In this document: piece after piece, positions 8,489 through 17,335 of the stretch
Layout: every line of letters starts with the position of its first letter
How positions within the stretch are numbered: the stretch's first letter is position 1
Assembly (NCBI GenBank): GCA_035758575.1
Contig: DASTXH010000091.1
Coordinates: 1-45,638 of the forward strand
Direction of reading: 5' to 3'
DNA: 45,638 bases
Source of the DNA: JANWHZ01 sp035758575
Lineage (GTDB): Bacteria; Patescibacteriota; Saccharimonadia; Saccharimonadales; UBA4665
Translations under genes and position numbers: made by a program
Notes under the pieces: generated by a model
Told to the model about the DNA's origin: nothing
The model's database searches: none
The model's input: only the letters and a program-made list of their open reading frames with translations

Positions 8489-9723
8489 TGCCAATCACTA
8501 CTTTCACGTCTAGTAGGCAGTTCCTTGGGATTGCCACCGAAACAATTCAGGGTACAGCAGTAACGCCCGCTACTGCGACTATTCCGTTTACTAAGTTTGA
8601 GCCTGAGGATAAGCCCGTGTGGCTTGATGACAAGGCTTTGCGTGGGTCTATGGCTGACCTGTTCGGCAAGCAGGAAGGTGTCATTAAGACTGATTTCTCC
8701 CTGTCTGGCCCCGTGTATGGTGACACGTTGCCTTATTTGTTGGCGAACGTGTTTGGTGACAACTCGGCTCAGGGGCAGGTTGGTACAGCCACTACCACGA
8801 CGGGTACTAACTCGGCTGGTTCGACCACTCTAACCGTGACGTCCGGTACCGGTATTGCTACCGGTAATATTCTGAACGTGGGCACTACCGCGCCTAATCA
8901 GGAGATTGTCAAGGTTTCTTCCGGTGGTGGTACTACCACTCTTACTTTGACTAGTCCTCTTCGCTATACGTATGTGGCCGGTCAGGCTGTTTCTGTCGCT
9001 ACTGCACCATTCAACCGAACCTATTCGCTTCTGAATAGCGGTAACGGTCAGCCTGTTTCTCACACGTTCATTCACTACCAGGGTCCGCCTGCCTCGACTT
9101 CTGCCCGTGTCTATGCGGGTGCGTGTCTGTCTGAGTTGAATCTGAAGTATAACGCTGAGTCGAACCTGTTTGAGTATGACGCTAAGGGTTCCTGTTACCC
9201 GTCTGCTATCGCTGGTGTTACGCCTACGTCGGCTCCTTCTGCTGTGCAGCCTGTGGCGTCTTGGCGTGGTGTGTTGGGTATCGCTGGGCCTGCGTCGGGC
9301 GGTACTAAGGTTGTGACTATCACTGATGGCGAGTTCGATTTCAAGCGTGTTCTTGAGCCGATTTTCACTGTGCAGGGTTCTCAGGCACCCTATTTTATTC
9401 AGCGCGGGGTTATGTCGGTTATGGGTAAGATTTCGTTTGTTGCCGCAGACGAAACCCCGTACCTGAATATGATTCAGAACACTCAGCCTCAGATTCAGTT
9501 TGTTTTGGATAACGGTGTTGGTGGTGCTGGTGATGTGAAGGTTCAGGTTGATTTGCAGAAGTGTGCGTTTACTGCCGCTAAGTACAATGCGTCTAAGACT
9601 GCTGTTCGCTATGACGTGTCGTTCGAGGGTGTAGCTAACTCGACTAACGCTGGTGGTTCTGGCGGGTTGTCTCCCGCTTCCGTTTCGGTCACTAACGCTG
9701 TGGATATCACGCAGTACGCCTAA
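8488..9723 (+). CDS. Major tail tube protein with inserted beta module
   Basis: 411 residues; tail tube proteins of long-tailed siphoviruses form stacked hexameric rings. FLGIATETIQGTAV near the N-terminus and LSELNLKYNAESNLFEYDAK are typical of the major tail protein family found in actinophages. Residues about 95-172 contain an extra module (TTLTVTSGTGIATGNILNVG and TLTSPLRYTYVAGQAV) similar to those in the head-tail adaptor and tail-tip protein. Position before the tail chaperones supports the call. Confidence 0.87.
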   Translation: MPITTFTSSRQFLGIATETIQGTAVTPATATIPFTKFEPEDKPVWLDDKALRGSMADLFGKQEGVIKTDFSLSGPVYGDTLPYLLANVFGDNSAQGQVGTATTTTGTNSAGSTTLTVTSGTGIATGNILNVGTTAPNQEIVKVSSGGGTTTLTLTSPLRYTYVAGQAVSVATAPFNRTYSLLNSGNGQPVSHTFIHYQGPPASTSARVYAGACLSELNLKYNAESNLFEYDAKGSCYPSAIAGVTPTSAPSAVQPVASWRGVLGIAGPASGGTKVVTITDGEFDFKRVLEPIFTVQGSQAPYFIQRGVMSVMGKISFVAADETPYLNMIQNTQPQIQFVLDNGVGGAGDVKVQVDLQKCAFTAAKYNASKTAVRYDVSFEGVANSTNAGGSGGLSPASVSVTNAVDITQYA

Positions 9724-9742
9724 AGATTGGATATACCGGGCT

Positions 9743-10108
9743 ATGTCTACTGTTCATAATCTGCCTTCTGGCGGCTCTATTGAGGTTCTTGACGTTGACG
9801 ATTTGAGGGCTAAGCATAAGCGTGCCGTTCAGAGGTCTATCGCCTTGAAGGGTGATGACACCCTGAAGACGTTTGTTGACGCCACTGATCACCTAATCGA
9901 GGTGGTTACCCTGTCCGTGTCGCTTCCTTACGCACCTGAGGCTAGGGCAGATTTTGAGGGTTGGGTTGAGTTGTTGAAGCTTGACGACTTGAATGTTGTT
10001 GATGGTTTGATGACACCGTTGTCTAAGGCAATGTTTCCGCCGAGTTCTGAGACTGGGGCGGAGGAAGAGGGAAACCCTGATACCCCTTCCGTGCCCGTGA
10101 GCGAGTAA
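9743..10108 (+). CDS. Tail assembly chaperone, upstream frame (gpG-like)
   Basis: 121 residues, acidic, with a helical middle (LRAKHKRAVQRSIALKGDD, LLKLDDLNVVDGLMTPLSK), placed between tail tube and tape measure like phage lambda G. I start it at ATG 9743; the frame is open further upstream but overlaps the tail tube gene. A second frame is open from 10081, which fits the conserved programmed frameshift that makes a GT-like fusion. These proteins coat the tape measure during tail assembly and are absent from virions. Confidence 0.82.
   Translation: MSTVHNLPSGGSIEVLDVDDLRAKHKRAVQRSIALKGDDTLKTFVDATDHLIEVVTLSVSLPYAPEARADFEGWVELLKLDDLNVVDGLMTPLSKAMFPPSSETGAEEEGNPDTPSVPVSE
10069..10090 (+). promoter_or_regulatory. 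Candidate frameshift site between the chaperone frames
   Basis: The first chaperone is in frame 2 and the second in frame 1, so a -1 shift (or +2) is needed. A textbook heptamer G GGA AAC lies at 10069-10075, but a -1 shift there meets TGA at 10078-10080 after one codon. A productive shift must fall at 10081-10105. The best candidate is ACC CCT TCC (10082-10090), where the proline tRNA on CCT can re-pair with CCC. Confidence 0.45.
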
Positions 10109-10131
10109 AGGCACTCATCACGGGCAAAACA

Positions 10132-10362
10132 TTGCCTGCACCGTTACCTGGTTATCAAGAAACATGGGAGAAGGCCCTCGACTACGTTTTGTGGATGAGG
10201 GCCTTCCCTTCTTTAACGCCAGACAAAATCGATGAACTACCTATCGACTTCTACAATTACGGTAGGGAAATCAACAATCTCTGTTCCGCGAGAGAAAACG
10301 GTGTTTCTTTCACTCAAGTTGAAGAGGGTTGGACTGAGATAGATCTAACCAAAAAGGGCTAG
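10132..10362 (+). CDS. Tail assembly chaperone, downstream frame (gpT-like), made by frameshift
   Basis: The frame is open from 10081; the coordinates given start at TTG 10132, the only start-like codon in this frame, which has no good ribosome binding site. So it is probably read only as the extension of the first chaperone after a -1 shift. About 76 residues from TTG (YQETWEKALDYVLWMRAFPS), helical and aromatic-rich. It ends three bases before the next ATG. Confidence 0.7.
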   Translation: MPAPLPGYQETWEKALDYVLWMRAFPSLTPDKIDELPIDFYNYGREINNLCSARENGVSFTQVEEGWTEIDLTKKG

Positions 10363-10364
10363 TC

Positions 10365-10817
10365 ATGGCTGACGGATTCAGTTTCCACCTTGAAGGCGTC
10401 GACGAATTCACTAAGGCTCTAGAGTCGGCTGTAGTTAAAGCTAATCTAGCCAATAAGGTAGCCATCACTAAGGCTGCGAACATTGTTAAGAAGACGGCCC
10501 AAACTGCGCTTGCTTTGCGTTCCCACCGTAAAGGAACCTGGTCCCCTTCACCGCCTGGTGATGCACCCGCTCTAGTGTCGGGTGCTTTGCGCCGGTCAAT
10601 TAACGTGGACATCACTAGTTCTGGGTTTGTGCACATGGCGAAGATTGGCCCCACTATCGTCTATGGTCGCATTCAAGAATTGGGTGGTTCCGCTGGTAGG
10701 GGTCATTCTGTTCATCTACCGCCCAGACCGTATATGGCTCCTTCTCTAGAGTTCTCTAGACCTCTCATGTCGACTGCTTTCGCCGAGTCGTGGTCAACTA
10801 TTTTCACTAAACTTTAG
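10365..10817 (+). CDS. HK97-gp10-like tail completion protein
   Basis: 150 residues. The N-terminal helix (FTKALESAVVKANLANKVA), the middle SPSPPGDAPALVSGALRRSI and the end IQELGG followed by LPPRPYMAPSLE are the pattern of HK97-gp10/lambda-Z-like proteins that join head and tail. In most siphoviruses this gene lies between the head-tail adaptor and the tail terminator; here it sits after the chaperones and next to the tape measure gene. It may therefore act on the tail side. Family call firm, role inferred. Confidence 0.8.
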   Translation: MADGFSFHLEGVDEFTKALESAVVKANLANKVAITKAANIVKKTAQTALALRSHRKGTWSPSPPGDAPALVSGALRRSINVDITSSGFVHMAKIGPTIVYGRIQELGGSAGRGHSVHLPPRPYMAPSLEFSRPLMSTAFAESWSTIFTKL

Positions 10818-10826
10818 GACAAGACT

Positions 10827-13367
10827 GTGGCAGATAGTTTCCTTCCGCCGGTCGTAGCCGTGCTCATGTCGAATATCACCCAGTTCGCTTCCGGCATGGG
10901 CGAGGCTGAGGGTATCATGGGTTCTTTTAAGGCTAAGGCGGCTGAGGCTACGGGCATTAGCGCTAACGGTCTTACGGCCATCGGTACCGCCGCCGTCGCC
11001 GTCGGCGCTATTTCTATCAAAATGGCTGCCGATTTCGAACAGGCAACTAATAGGCTTGTTACTAGCGCTGGTGAAACGCAGGATAACATCGGCAATGTTC
11101 GTCAGGGTATCCTCGACATGGCTGGTTCGGTTGGTTTCACGGCGCAAGAGCTAGCTAAAGGTATGTACACGGTCGATTCCGCCGGATTCCACGCTGCCGA
11201 TTCTTTAACGATCCTTAAGGCGGCTGCTCAGGGCGCTAAGATTGAACAGGCCGATTTGGGTACCACAGTTGACGCCGTGACTACTTCACTGGTTGACTAC
11301 CATCTTGGTGCTGATCAGGCTGCTACGGTCATGTCTAAGCTTGTGACGGCTGTTGGTGAAGGTAAGACTAATCTTCAGGATTTGGCTGGTTCTCTGCACT
11401 CTGTGACGCCATTGGCTGCTAACCTGGGCATCACTTTGGATGAGGTCACGGCTGCTGTAGCTACTATGACTGTTCATGGTATGAGTGCCGATCAGGCGAC
11501 GCAAAACCTAGCTGACACTATCCGGCATTTGTCTAACCCGACTCAGACAATGATTTCCGAGATGGGACAGTTGGGGTTGAATTCGCAGACCTTGGCGCAG
11601 AATCTCAGCAATCCTACTATTGGTTTGCATGGTGTGTTGGAACAAATCTATACCACTATCATGAACCACATGGGTCCTGCCGGTCAGGTGTTGTTGGGCA
11701 CCTTCAAACAGTCGGCCTCTGCGGGTGCTGACCTTGCCCAAATGATTTCGGCTATGCCGGCCCAGCTTCAAACCCTAGCCAAGGGTATGGAAGACGGATC
11801 GGTGACGGTTGGCGACTATCGCAAGTCTCTTAAAGACCTCCCTGTCGACATGCAGGGTATGGCTACCCAGTTCCTTTCCCTGTACGAGAAGGCTAGCGGT
11901 TTCTCTGACGCTTTGAAGTCTGGTTCACCTGAGGCTCAAACCTTTGATGCTGCTCTAGCCAAGATCATGGGTGACTCTACCGGTTTGAACACTGCCCTTA
12001 TGTTGGGTGGCGAGAACGCGGACCGATTCAACCAGAACATTAAGCAAATCAGTGGATCGTCTGCCGACGCTTCCGGTAACGTCAAGAACTGGAGTGACGT
12101 ACAGAACACCCTGAACCAGAAGTTAGCAGACCTTGAAGGGTCCGCTTCTAAGTCTGCCGTAACACTGGGAAATCAGCTTCTTCCGGCAGTGAAGAATGTT
12201 CTTGACTTCCTCAACGCACACAATGATGATTTGGACAAGTTCAACAAGAAGTTGGACGATTCGGCGGGCGCTGTTCACGATTTCATTGTCGGCGCTTTCA
12301 ACAACACCCAGGATTTTTTCAATAACATTTTCGGCCTGAACGTTAATCCTGCCGATGAGATGCACAAAGCCATGCAGAAAAGCATGGAACAAATCCAGGG
12401 TGACGGTACAGCTATCGGCACTAACTTCGCCAACGGTGTTGTCGGCACTACCCCTCAGGTTGTTGACGCTGCCGGCAAACTGGTTTCGAGCCTGTCTGGC
12501 CCGTTGACCATGTTCAACGACAAAATCTATACGGATGGCTCCCAGATTTCATCCAAGTTTGCTGATGGGGTCTTGGCTACTATTCCGCAGGTTGATTCGG
12601 CCGCCGGTACTTTGGTTTCACACCTGGATGGCGTATTGGGTGCCTTCACGGGTGTAGCGTTCAACGAGGGTGACACCTCAGGTACCCAGTTTGCTAATGG
12701 TGTACAATCAACCCTGCCGGGTGTGAGTTCAGCTGCCACAGGTTTGGTTACCGGTGCTACCGGGATTCTTGATACAGCCCCGCCACAGGCTTCTACCGCC
12801 GGCCAGAACACTGGCAGTTCGTTCGCTAACGGTTTGGCTTTGCCTCTTCCGTCAGTTGCGGCTAATGCTAATAGCCTGTCGACCGGAGCTACCGCCCCTC
12901 TCGGCAACCTTGGCCCAATTGCTTACGGTAGTGGTAGCTCTATCGGTTCTAATCTTGCGGCTGGTATGGAAGCTGAAATTCAGCATGTTTCTAGTGCTGC
13001 TGCCGGGTTGGCCGCTTCTGTACGTGCACACCTCCCGTCGTCTCCCGCTAAGAAGGGTCCTCTGTCCGGTTCCGGTTCTCCCGATATTTTGGGTCGCAAT
13101 ATTGGCTTGATGATTGCCGCCGGGCTGGATTCAAGTACTGGTAATGTCACTACCGCTATGGGTAACATGTTGTCGTTTAAGGGCGGGGGTTCTTTCTCTT
13201 CTGGTTATGGTGTTGCTTCCGGCGGTCCTGGTGGCGGTAACGGAATGCTGCAAACTGTGATCATCAACTTGGATGGTAAGCAAATCTACAATCAGACTCA
13301 GAGGGTTTCGCTACGGCAGGAACGGAACAATATCAGTAACGGCTTGTCTCGCTACACCCAGAGGTAA
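10827..13367 (+). CDS. Tape measure protein
   Basis: 846 residues, the length ruler of the tail, also linked to DNA passage. GTG start at 10827. The N-terminal third matches the TP901-type tape measure core (ADFEQATNRLVTSAGETQDN, then AKGMYTVDSAGF and LNLADTIRHLSNPTQTM-like helices). Two or more hydrophobic helices lie early (TAIGTAAVAVGAISIKMA). Residues about 524-736 hold five imperfect repeats of 36-41 residues. By the usual rule of about 0.15 nm per residue the tail would be roughly 125 nm. Confidence 0.92.
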   Translation: MADSFLPPVVAVLMSNITQFASGMGEAEGIMGSFKAKAAEATGISANGLTAIGTAAVAVGAISIKMAADFEQATNRLVTSAGETQDNIGNVRQGILDMAGSVGFTAQELAKGMYTVDSAGFHAADSLTILKAAAQGAKIEQADLGTTVDAVTTSLVDYHLGADQAATVMSKLVTAVGEGKTNLQDLAGSLHSVTPLAANLGITLDEVTAAVATMTVHGMSADQATQNLADTIRHLSNPTQTMISEMGQLGLNSQTLAQNLSNPTIGLHGVLEQIYTTIMNHMGPAGQVLLGTFKQSASAGADLAQMISAMPAQLQTLAKGMEDGSVTVGDYRKSLKDLPVDMQGMATQFLSLYEKASGFSDALKSGSPEAQTFDAALAKIMGDSTGLNTALMLGGENADRFNQNIKQISGSSADASGNVKNWSDVQNTLNQKLADLEGSASKSAVTLGNQLLPAVKNVLDFLNAHNDDLDKFNKKLDDSAGAVHDFIVGAFNNTQDFFNNIFGLNVNPADEMHKAMQKSMEQIQGDGTAIGTNFANGVVGTTPQVVDAAGKLVSSLSGPLTMFNDKIYTDGSQISSKFADGVLATIPQVDSAAGTLVSHLDGVLGAFTGVAFNEGDTSGTQFANGVQSTLPGVSSAATGLVTGATGILDTAPPQASTAGQNTGSSFANGLALPLPSVAANANSLSTGATAPLGNLGPIAYGSGSSIGSNLAAGMEAEIQHVSSAAAGLAASVRAHLPSSPAKKGPLSGSGSPDILGRNIGLMIAAGLDSSTGNVTTAMGNMLSFKGGGSFSSGYGVASGGPGGGNGMLQTVIINLDGKQIYNQTQRVSLRQERNNISNGLSRYTQR
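12398..13040 (+). repeat. Five imperfect repeats in the tape measure gene
   Basis: Units of 36-41 residues share a G-x5-F-A-(N/D)-G core followed by a P-x-V-x-(S/A)-A-A-x-x-L tail: TNFANGV, SKFADGV, TQFANGV, SSFANGL and the more diverged SNLAAGM. DNA identity between units is low, so the duplication is old. Loss or gain of a unit would change tail length by about 6 nm. Confidence 0.75.
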
Positions 13368-13370
13368 ATA

Positions 13371-16265
13371 GTGTCCCAGATTGCCAATTGGCCTACTGTT
13401 AATGCTGGCATTTCTTTACTGTCCTCCAATCCGGCAGGTCAGTTGGTGGGGTCTGCCCCGAATGATCCTACGCTGACACCTATCTGGACTGATATTACTT
13501 CCCGCGTGCAATACATGAGCTTTATGCGCGGAAAACAGTATGAGCTTGACACCCCCCGTTCTAACCTGAATACGATCATTGCGGTTAACGGTGACGGCCT
13601 TTTCGACCAGTACAATACGAGTAGCTTGTTTTACCCGCAGTTGAATGCACAGAATCTGGCTATGATCACCACGACGTGGCCAGCGAAGAACGTTAACTTG
13701 TTGGAGCAGCAGTACGCCAACGCGGGTGACTTCTACCGTTTGGCTGCCTTCTTTTCCCAGCAGAACGGCACCACGATTGGCTACCAGACAACCACTTTCA
13801 TGTCGGGTGGTGGTGCCCTGGTGTCCGTGTATCCGAATTCTAGCGCTTCCGGCACGCGCGGGTGGATGTTCGGGTTTGGGGCCTGTACGCCTGGCACCCA
13901 GTACACGTTCAGCACGTACGCGGCAGTGTCAGCAGGGACTCAGGGATTCGCCGTGACGGCCGTCTGCTACTCGGCTACCCCCACACTCCTGTCGACCAAC
14001 ACGGGCTCTACGGTCACTGTGGGTACCTCTTTCAGCCGGCTATCGGTCACGTTCACCCCACCAGCCGGAACGATCGCGGTAGGCTTCTATATCGCGTGCA
14101 CGTCGATCACGGGGTCTATCAACCTGTACACTGATCAGCTTCAGTTGGAGGTTGGTTCTAGTCCCACAGCGTGGACTGCCCCGAACACCACATACCCTAT
14201 CGGTGGTGGTTATATCGAATCGATTGAGCATTCATATAGTCAAACCACATTGATGCCTGTTGTCACCATCACTTTGGATGATGTGATGGGGGTTTTGTCG
14301 CAGACCCTGCTGGGTTCTGCTGTTTATAATCAAATCCAGTTGCTGCAACCATCCGCATACTACACTTTGGGGGACAACTCTAATAGCACAGCAGCAGGGG
14401 CAACCACTAATCCTTTGACTGGTTCCACAGCCGCTCCCGCGCAGGTCGTTTCGCACGGTGGTGGTTCGGGTGTCAAGTTCGGTGACAGTTCCCTTATTTC
14501 CACATGCCAGTCAGATAGTAGTGTGACATTCGATAACACTGCTGTTTCTGGTGTGTCGTGGTCTGCTATTGAGCTGCAATCGCAGTCTGTGGGTCAGCCT
14601 GGCGTGAAGATGTCCACGGTTGGTGGCGTCAACTCGGCTATGGTGTTGTGGTTTCAGGCTGGTTCCGGTATCACAAATCAGCAGTTGTTTTGTCAGCAGA
14701 ACGCGGACACCACTGGCATTGAGGTGAACCTGTGGATCAACACTGTCGGTCAACTGGAATTTGATCTCGCTTCCAGCAGTAGCTCAGTGGATGTTGTCAC
14801 GACCGGTGCGACATCATATAATGACGGTCTTCCCCATTGGGCCGCTATTAACATCTACAACAACAATACGCGTGCTAACCTGTATGTCGATGGTACTCTT
14901 GTTACGGACTTTGCCCGTGGTGGTTCTCACCCGGTTATTGGTTCAGTTCCCGTAACAGCGCAGTTGGGTAATAACATTTCTGGTGGTGCACCACTTGTTG
15001 GTTCGTTGCAGCATTTCGCTATTTTCACTGGTACCGGCACTTCGTCTACCGCTATTTTGACGTCAACAAACATTGGCCTTCTGCAAACAGCTCAGACTAA
15101 CGCATTCGCGGGTGAGTCAACTTCGCAACGATTCACCCGGATTATTGCTAATTCACAACAGAACGTCGGCTATTTGTTCTCGGATTTCGGCGGATACCAG
15201 AACGTTGGTGGATTGACCGATTCTTCCGGGCAGTCTGTTATCCAAGCGTTGAACCTGGACATGCAGGATGAACAGGCCAACTATTACGTGTCTCCCGAGG
15301 GTTCATTCTTTAGGGTAGAAGCTAGGCATGACCGGTGGCGTAACGTGGTGCCGAACTGGACTGTTGGGGACGCGCCAGGCGAAATCCCTTATCTGTCGGA
15401 TGTCAAAACCGAATTCGATGACGTTCGCGTAGTGAACTTTATTCAGGCCACCAAAATTAACGGCACCGTACAGCAGTTGGGCGACGCTACTTCAATCAAA
15501 GCACACTTCCTTAGATCCTATCCTGGTTCTCTAACGCTAAAAGCCCTGTCCGATAATGATGTTAACAGTATTCTACAGGGCATTATTTGGCGGTACAAGA
15601 ATCCGATGGAACGTATAGCGCAAATCAAGTTCAGCTCTATCGGTAACACTATCGACCCAAACACTCAGTGGCCGTTCCTTCTTGGCGCTAAGATCAGCGA
15701 TAGAATCCGATACAACAGGCGTCCGTTCGGCTCCCCCGGTTCGTCTCGACCGCCAACCAGGTCGTTGGACAACTGGATTGAGTCTATCCAGCACACGATA
15801 GATTTCACTGGCCAAACCCCTGCATGGACTATGGTGTTGGAATGCTCCATTGGTTTGCCGGGCAACACGTCCCCCGGGTTGAGCTCTAACGCGTGGATTC
15901 CCACAGCCGCAAGGACCACGCTAAAGACCAGCACTATCGTGGGTGCTACCACGTTTGTGGTGAACGCACTTCCCGATGCTGCCACCATCACGTCACAGCA
16001 GGATGGTTGGACTGTTTCGTCTATTCCGTCTATCAGCTTTCAGGATGGCGCTAACAGCGAGATTCTGCCGGTCAGCAGCATTTCCACCACCACAACCGGC
16101 TATACGCAATTCACTATCACCACCTCTTCGGGCGCGTTGTTCTCTCACGGTGCAGGTGCGATCGTTAACGAAACGGTGAAGCAGCCAAACAACACTGGCC
16201 GTATTTACAACACGTTTGACACTGTCGCCACCACCGATACCGCTAATAATGTTGTCGTCTACTAG
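13371..16265 (+). CDS. Large minor tail protein (Dit/Tal-like tail tip) with CBM-like and LamG-like domains
   Basis: 964 residues, right after the tape measure gene, where distal tail and tail-associated proteins lie. The N-terminus (WTDITSRVQYMSFMRGKQYE) and later ITLDDVMGVLSQT resemble actinophage minor tail proteins. Residues about 125-275 look like a carbohydrate-binding module (GTQYTFSTYAAVSAGTQGFA ... YTDQLQLEVGSSPTAW). Residues about 325-575 look like a laminin-G/concanavalin-type jelly roll (NLYVDGTLVTDF, SLQHFAIFTG). The C-terminus ends in a beta module shared with the adaptor and tail tube. GTG 13371 follows AGAGG. Likely a cell-surface glycan binder. Confidence 0.82.
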   Translation: MSQIANWPTVNAGISLLSSNPAGQLVGSAPNDPTLTPIWTDITSRVQYMSFMRGKQYELDTPRSNLNTIIAVNGDGLFDQYNTSSLFYPQLNAQNLAMITTTWPAKNVNLLEQQYANAGDFYRLAAFFSQQNGTTIGYQTTTFMSGGGALVSVYPNSSASGTRGWMFGFGACTPGTQYTFSTYAAVSAGTQGFAVTAVCYSATPTLLSTNTGSTVTVGTSFSRLSVTFTPPAGTIAVGFYIACTSITGSINLYTDQLQLEVGSSPTAWTAPNTTYPIGGGYIESIEHSYSQTTLMPVVTITLDDVMGVLSQTLLGSAVYNQIQLLQPSAYYTLGDNSNSTAAGATTNPLTGSTAAPAQVVSHGGGSGVKFGDSSLISTCQSDSSVTFDNTAVSGVSWSAIELQSQSVGQPGVKMSTVGGVNSAMVLWFQAGSGITNQQLFCQQNADTTGIEVNLWINTVGQLEFDLASSSSSVDVVTTGATSYNDGLPHWAAINIYNNNTRANLYVDGTLVTDFARGGSHPVIGSVPVTAQLGNNISGGAPLVGSLQHFAIFTGTGTSSTAILTSTNIGLLQTAQTNAFAGESTSQRFTRIIANSQQNVGYLFSDFGGYQNVGGLTDSSGQSVIQALNLDMQDEQANYYVSPEGSFFRVEARHDRWRNVVPNWTVGDAPGEIPYLSDVKTEFDDVRVVNFIQATKINGTVQQLGDATSIKAHFLRSYPGSLTLKALSDNDVNSILQGIIWRYKNPMERIAQIKFSSIGNTIDPNTQWPFLLGAKISDRIRYNRRPFGSPGSSRPPTRSLDNWIESIQHTIDFTGQTPAWTMVLECSIGLPGNTSPGLSSNAWIPTAARTTLKTSTIVGATTFVVNALPDAATITSQQDGWTVSSIPSISFQDGANSEILPVSSISTTTTGYTQFTITTSSGALFSHGAGAIVNETVKQPNNTGRIYNTFDTVATTDTANNVVVY

Positions 16266-16276
16266 GAGTTTGGGTT

Positions 16277-16813
16277 ATGCCGCTTTCACCGCCTAGCGTT
16301 CCCACGTGGCCTGTCGGCGGGGCTATGACTGCCGCATGGATCAACACGAACATTCGTGACGCCATTACTTTCCTCGCTAACCCTCCTCTCGGCGTGTTCA
16401 CGTCTACTTCCGCACAGACTCTCGCCAACAACACGTGGACTTCCATTGCTTTCAACGCCACCACGGTAGACACCTATAATGGGCATTCTAACTCTACCAA
16501 CAACACTCGATACACGGCGCAGGTCGCTGGATATTATGAATTGTCTGGCGGTCTCGCTTTTGTTCCTAATGCTTCGGGAACGCGTAATGCCATGTGGGGT
16601 GTAAACGGTACTCGTATCCAAAAGACCGGCGGGGGTAACGATATCGGTAGTTCGGCTAACGACAATCCGGCTACACCTAACACCCATCAGGTCTTTTTGA
16701 ACGTGAATGACTATGTTGAATTGTTCGGCCTTCAACTGTCTGGCGGTAACTTGAATACGCAGAACACGGGCGATTTTGGTTGTATGATGTGTGTCAGGTG
16801 GGTTCACGCGTAA
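16277..16813 (+). CDS. Minor tail protein with C1q-like head, possible receptor binder
   Basis: 178 residues. The N-terminal 35 residues (PTWPVGGAMTAAWINTNIRD) are an attachment segment seen in several actinophage tail proteins. The rest reads as a C1q/TNF-like jelly roll: LANNTWTSIAFNATTVDTYN, RYTAQVAGYYELSGGLAF and NVNDYVELFGLQLSGG match its strands. Such domains are trimeric tips in phage fibres. It is the last virion-type gene of the operon. Confidence 0.78.
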   Translation: MPLSPPSVPTWPVGGAMTAAWINTNIRDAITFLANPPLGVFTSTSAQTLANNTWTSIAFNATTVDTYNGHSNSTNNTRYTAQVAGYYELSGGLAFVPNASGTRNAMWGVNGTRIQKTGGGNDIGSSANDNPATPNTHQVFLNVNDYVELFGLQLSGGNLNTQNTGDFGCMMCVRWVHA

Positions 16814-16824
16814 AGGGGTTGGCT

Positions 16825-17091
16825 GTGACTGAGTCTGATGACGATAGAATCACTAACAGGGAAGTGTATAACACGTTACTCGAATTCAAAAAGGAGTTCG
16901 GTGATTACGTGAGAGAGCAAGGCCCTAAAATGGCGTTACTGGAATACAAGGTGTTGGAGTTGGAGAAGAAACAGCAGGCCGCAGAAACTCAGTCTTTCAC
17001 CGAGAAGCAGAACAGGAAATTGTATCTGTGGGCTTTTGGCGGGTCGAGTGTTGCGTTAGAGATTTTCAATTGGATTGTGTTCCACAAATAG
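16825..17091 (+). CDS. XhlA-like membrane protein, candidate holin or holin partner
   Basis: 88 residues from GTG 16825, which has AAAGGGG upstream. The first 60 residues are charged and predicted coiled coil (MALLEYKVLELEKKQQAAET), followed by one hydrophobic stretch near the end (LYLWAFGGSSVALEIFNWIV). This layout matches haemolysin XhlA-type proteins that sit beside lysis genes. The endolysin is far away (35.7-36.7 kb, other strand). The gene closes the late operon before a strong terminator. Confidence 0.6.
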   Translation: MTESDDDRITNREVYNTLLEFKKEFGDYVREQGPKMALLEYKVLELEKKQQAAETQSFTEKQNRKLYLWAFGGSSVALEIFNWIVFHK

Positions 17092-17106
17092 TGGAGAAAC
17101 AGAAAG

Positions 17107-17133
17107 AGCCCCCTTTCGGGGGGCTTTTCTTTT
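17107..17133. terminator. Terminator closing the late operon (convergent)
   Basis: AGCCCCC (17107-17113) pairs with GGGGGCT (17119-17125) around a TTTCG loop, followed by TTTCTTTT. The preceding AAAGA gives a shorter U-run for transcripts from the other strand, so it probably also stops the minus-strand genes. Confidence 0.88.
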
Positions 17134-17335
17134 ACCCATTTTCCCAACCCAACGTACTCATGGACGTAAGGAATTCGGTAACAAACTCTTCCGCCTCTTC
17201 CTCGCTGTGAATAGAAATGGAGTCTATCACTTCGCTGCCTTGCCATCGTTCGATGACGATGGTTCGCATGTCTCCCCAGATTTCGCAATATACGTTTAGT
17301 GTGACGGGCTTTTCATTAGAGTGAATGGTTGCCAT
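17132..17335 (-). CDS. Small hypothetical protein
   Basis: 67 residues, last gene of the minus-strand block. The N-terminal half looks beta-rich (PVTLNVYCEIWGDMRTIVIE), the C-terminal half is acidic and helical (SEEEAEEFVTEFLTSM). The start is ATG 17335, or GTG three bases upstream; both overlap the upstream stop, and GGAG lies 5-8 bases ahead. Function unknown. Confidence 0.72.
   Translation of the reverse strand: MATIHSNEKPVTLNVYCEIWGDMRTIVIERWQGSEVIDSISIHSEEEAEEFVTEFLTSMSTLGWENG

Noticed and set aside
10069..10075. GGGAAAC as the productive chaperone frameshift site
   Set aside because: A -1 shift there meets TGA at 10078-10080 after one codon, so it cannot reach the downstream frame.
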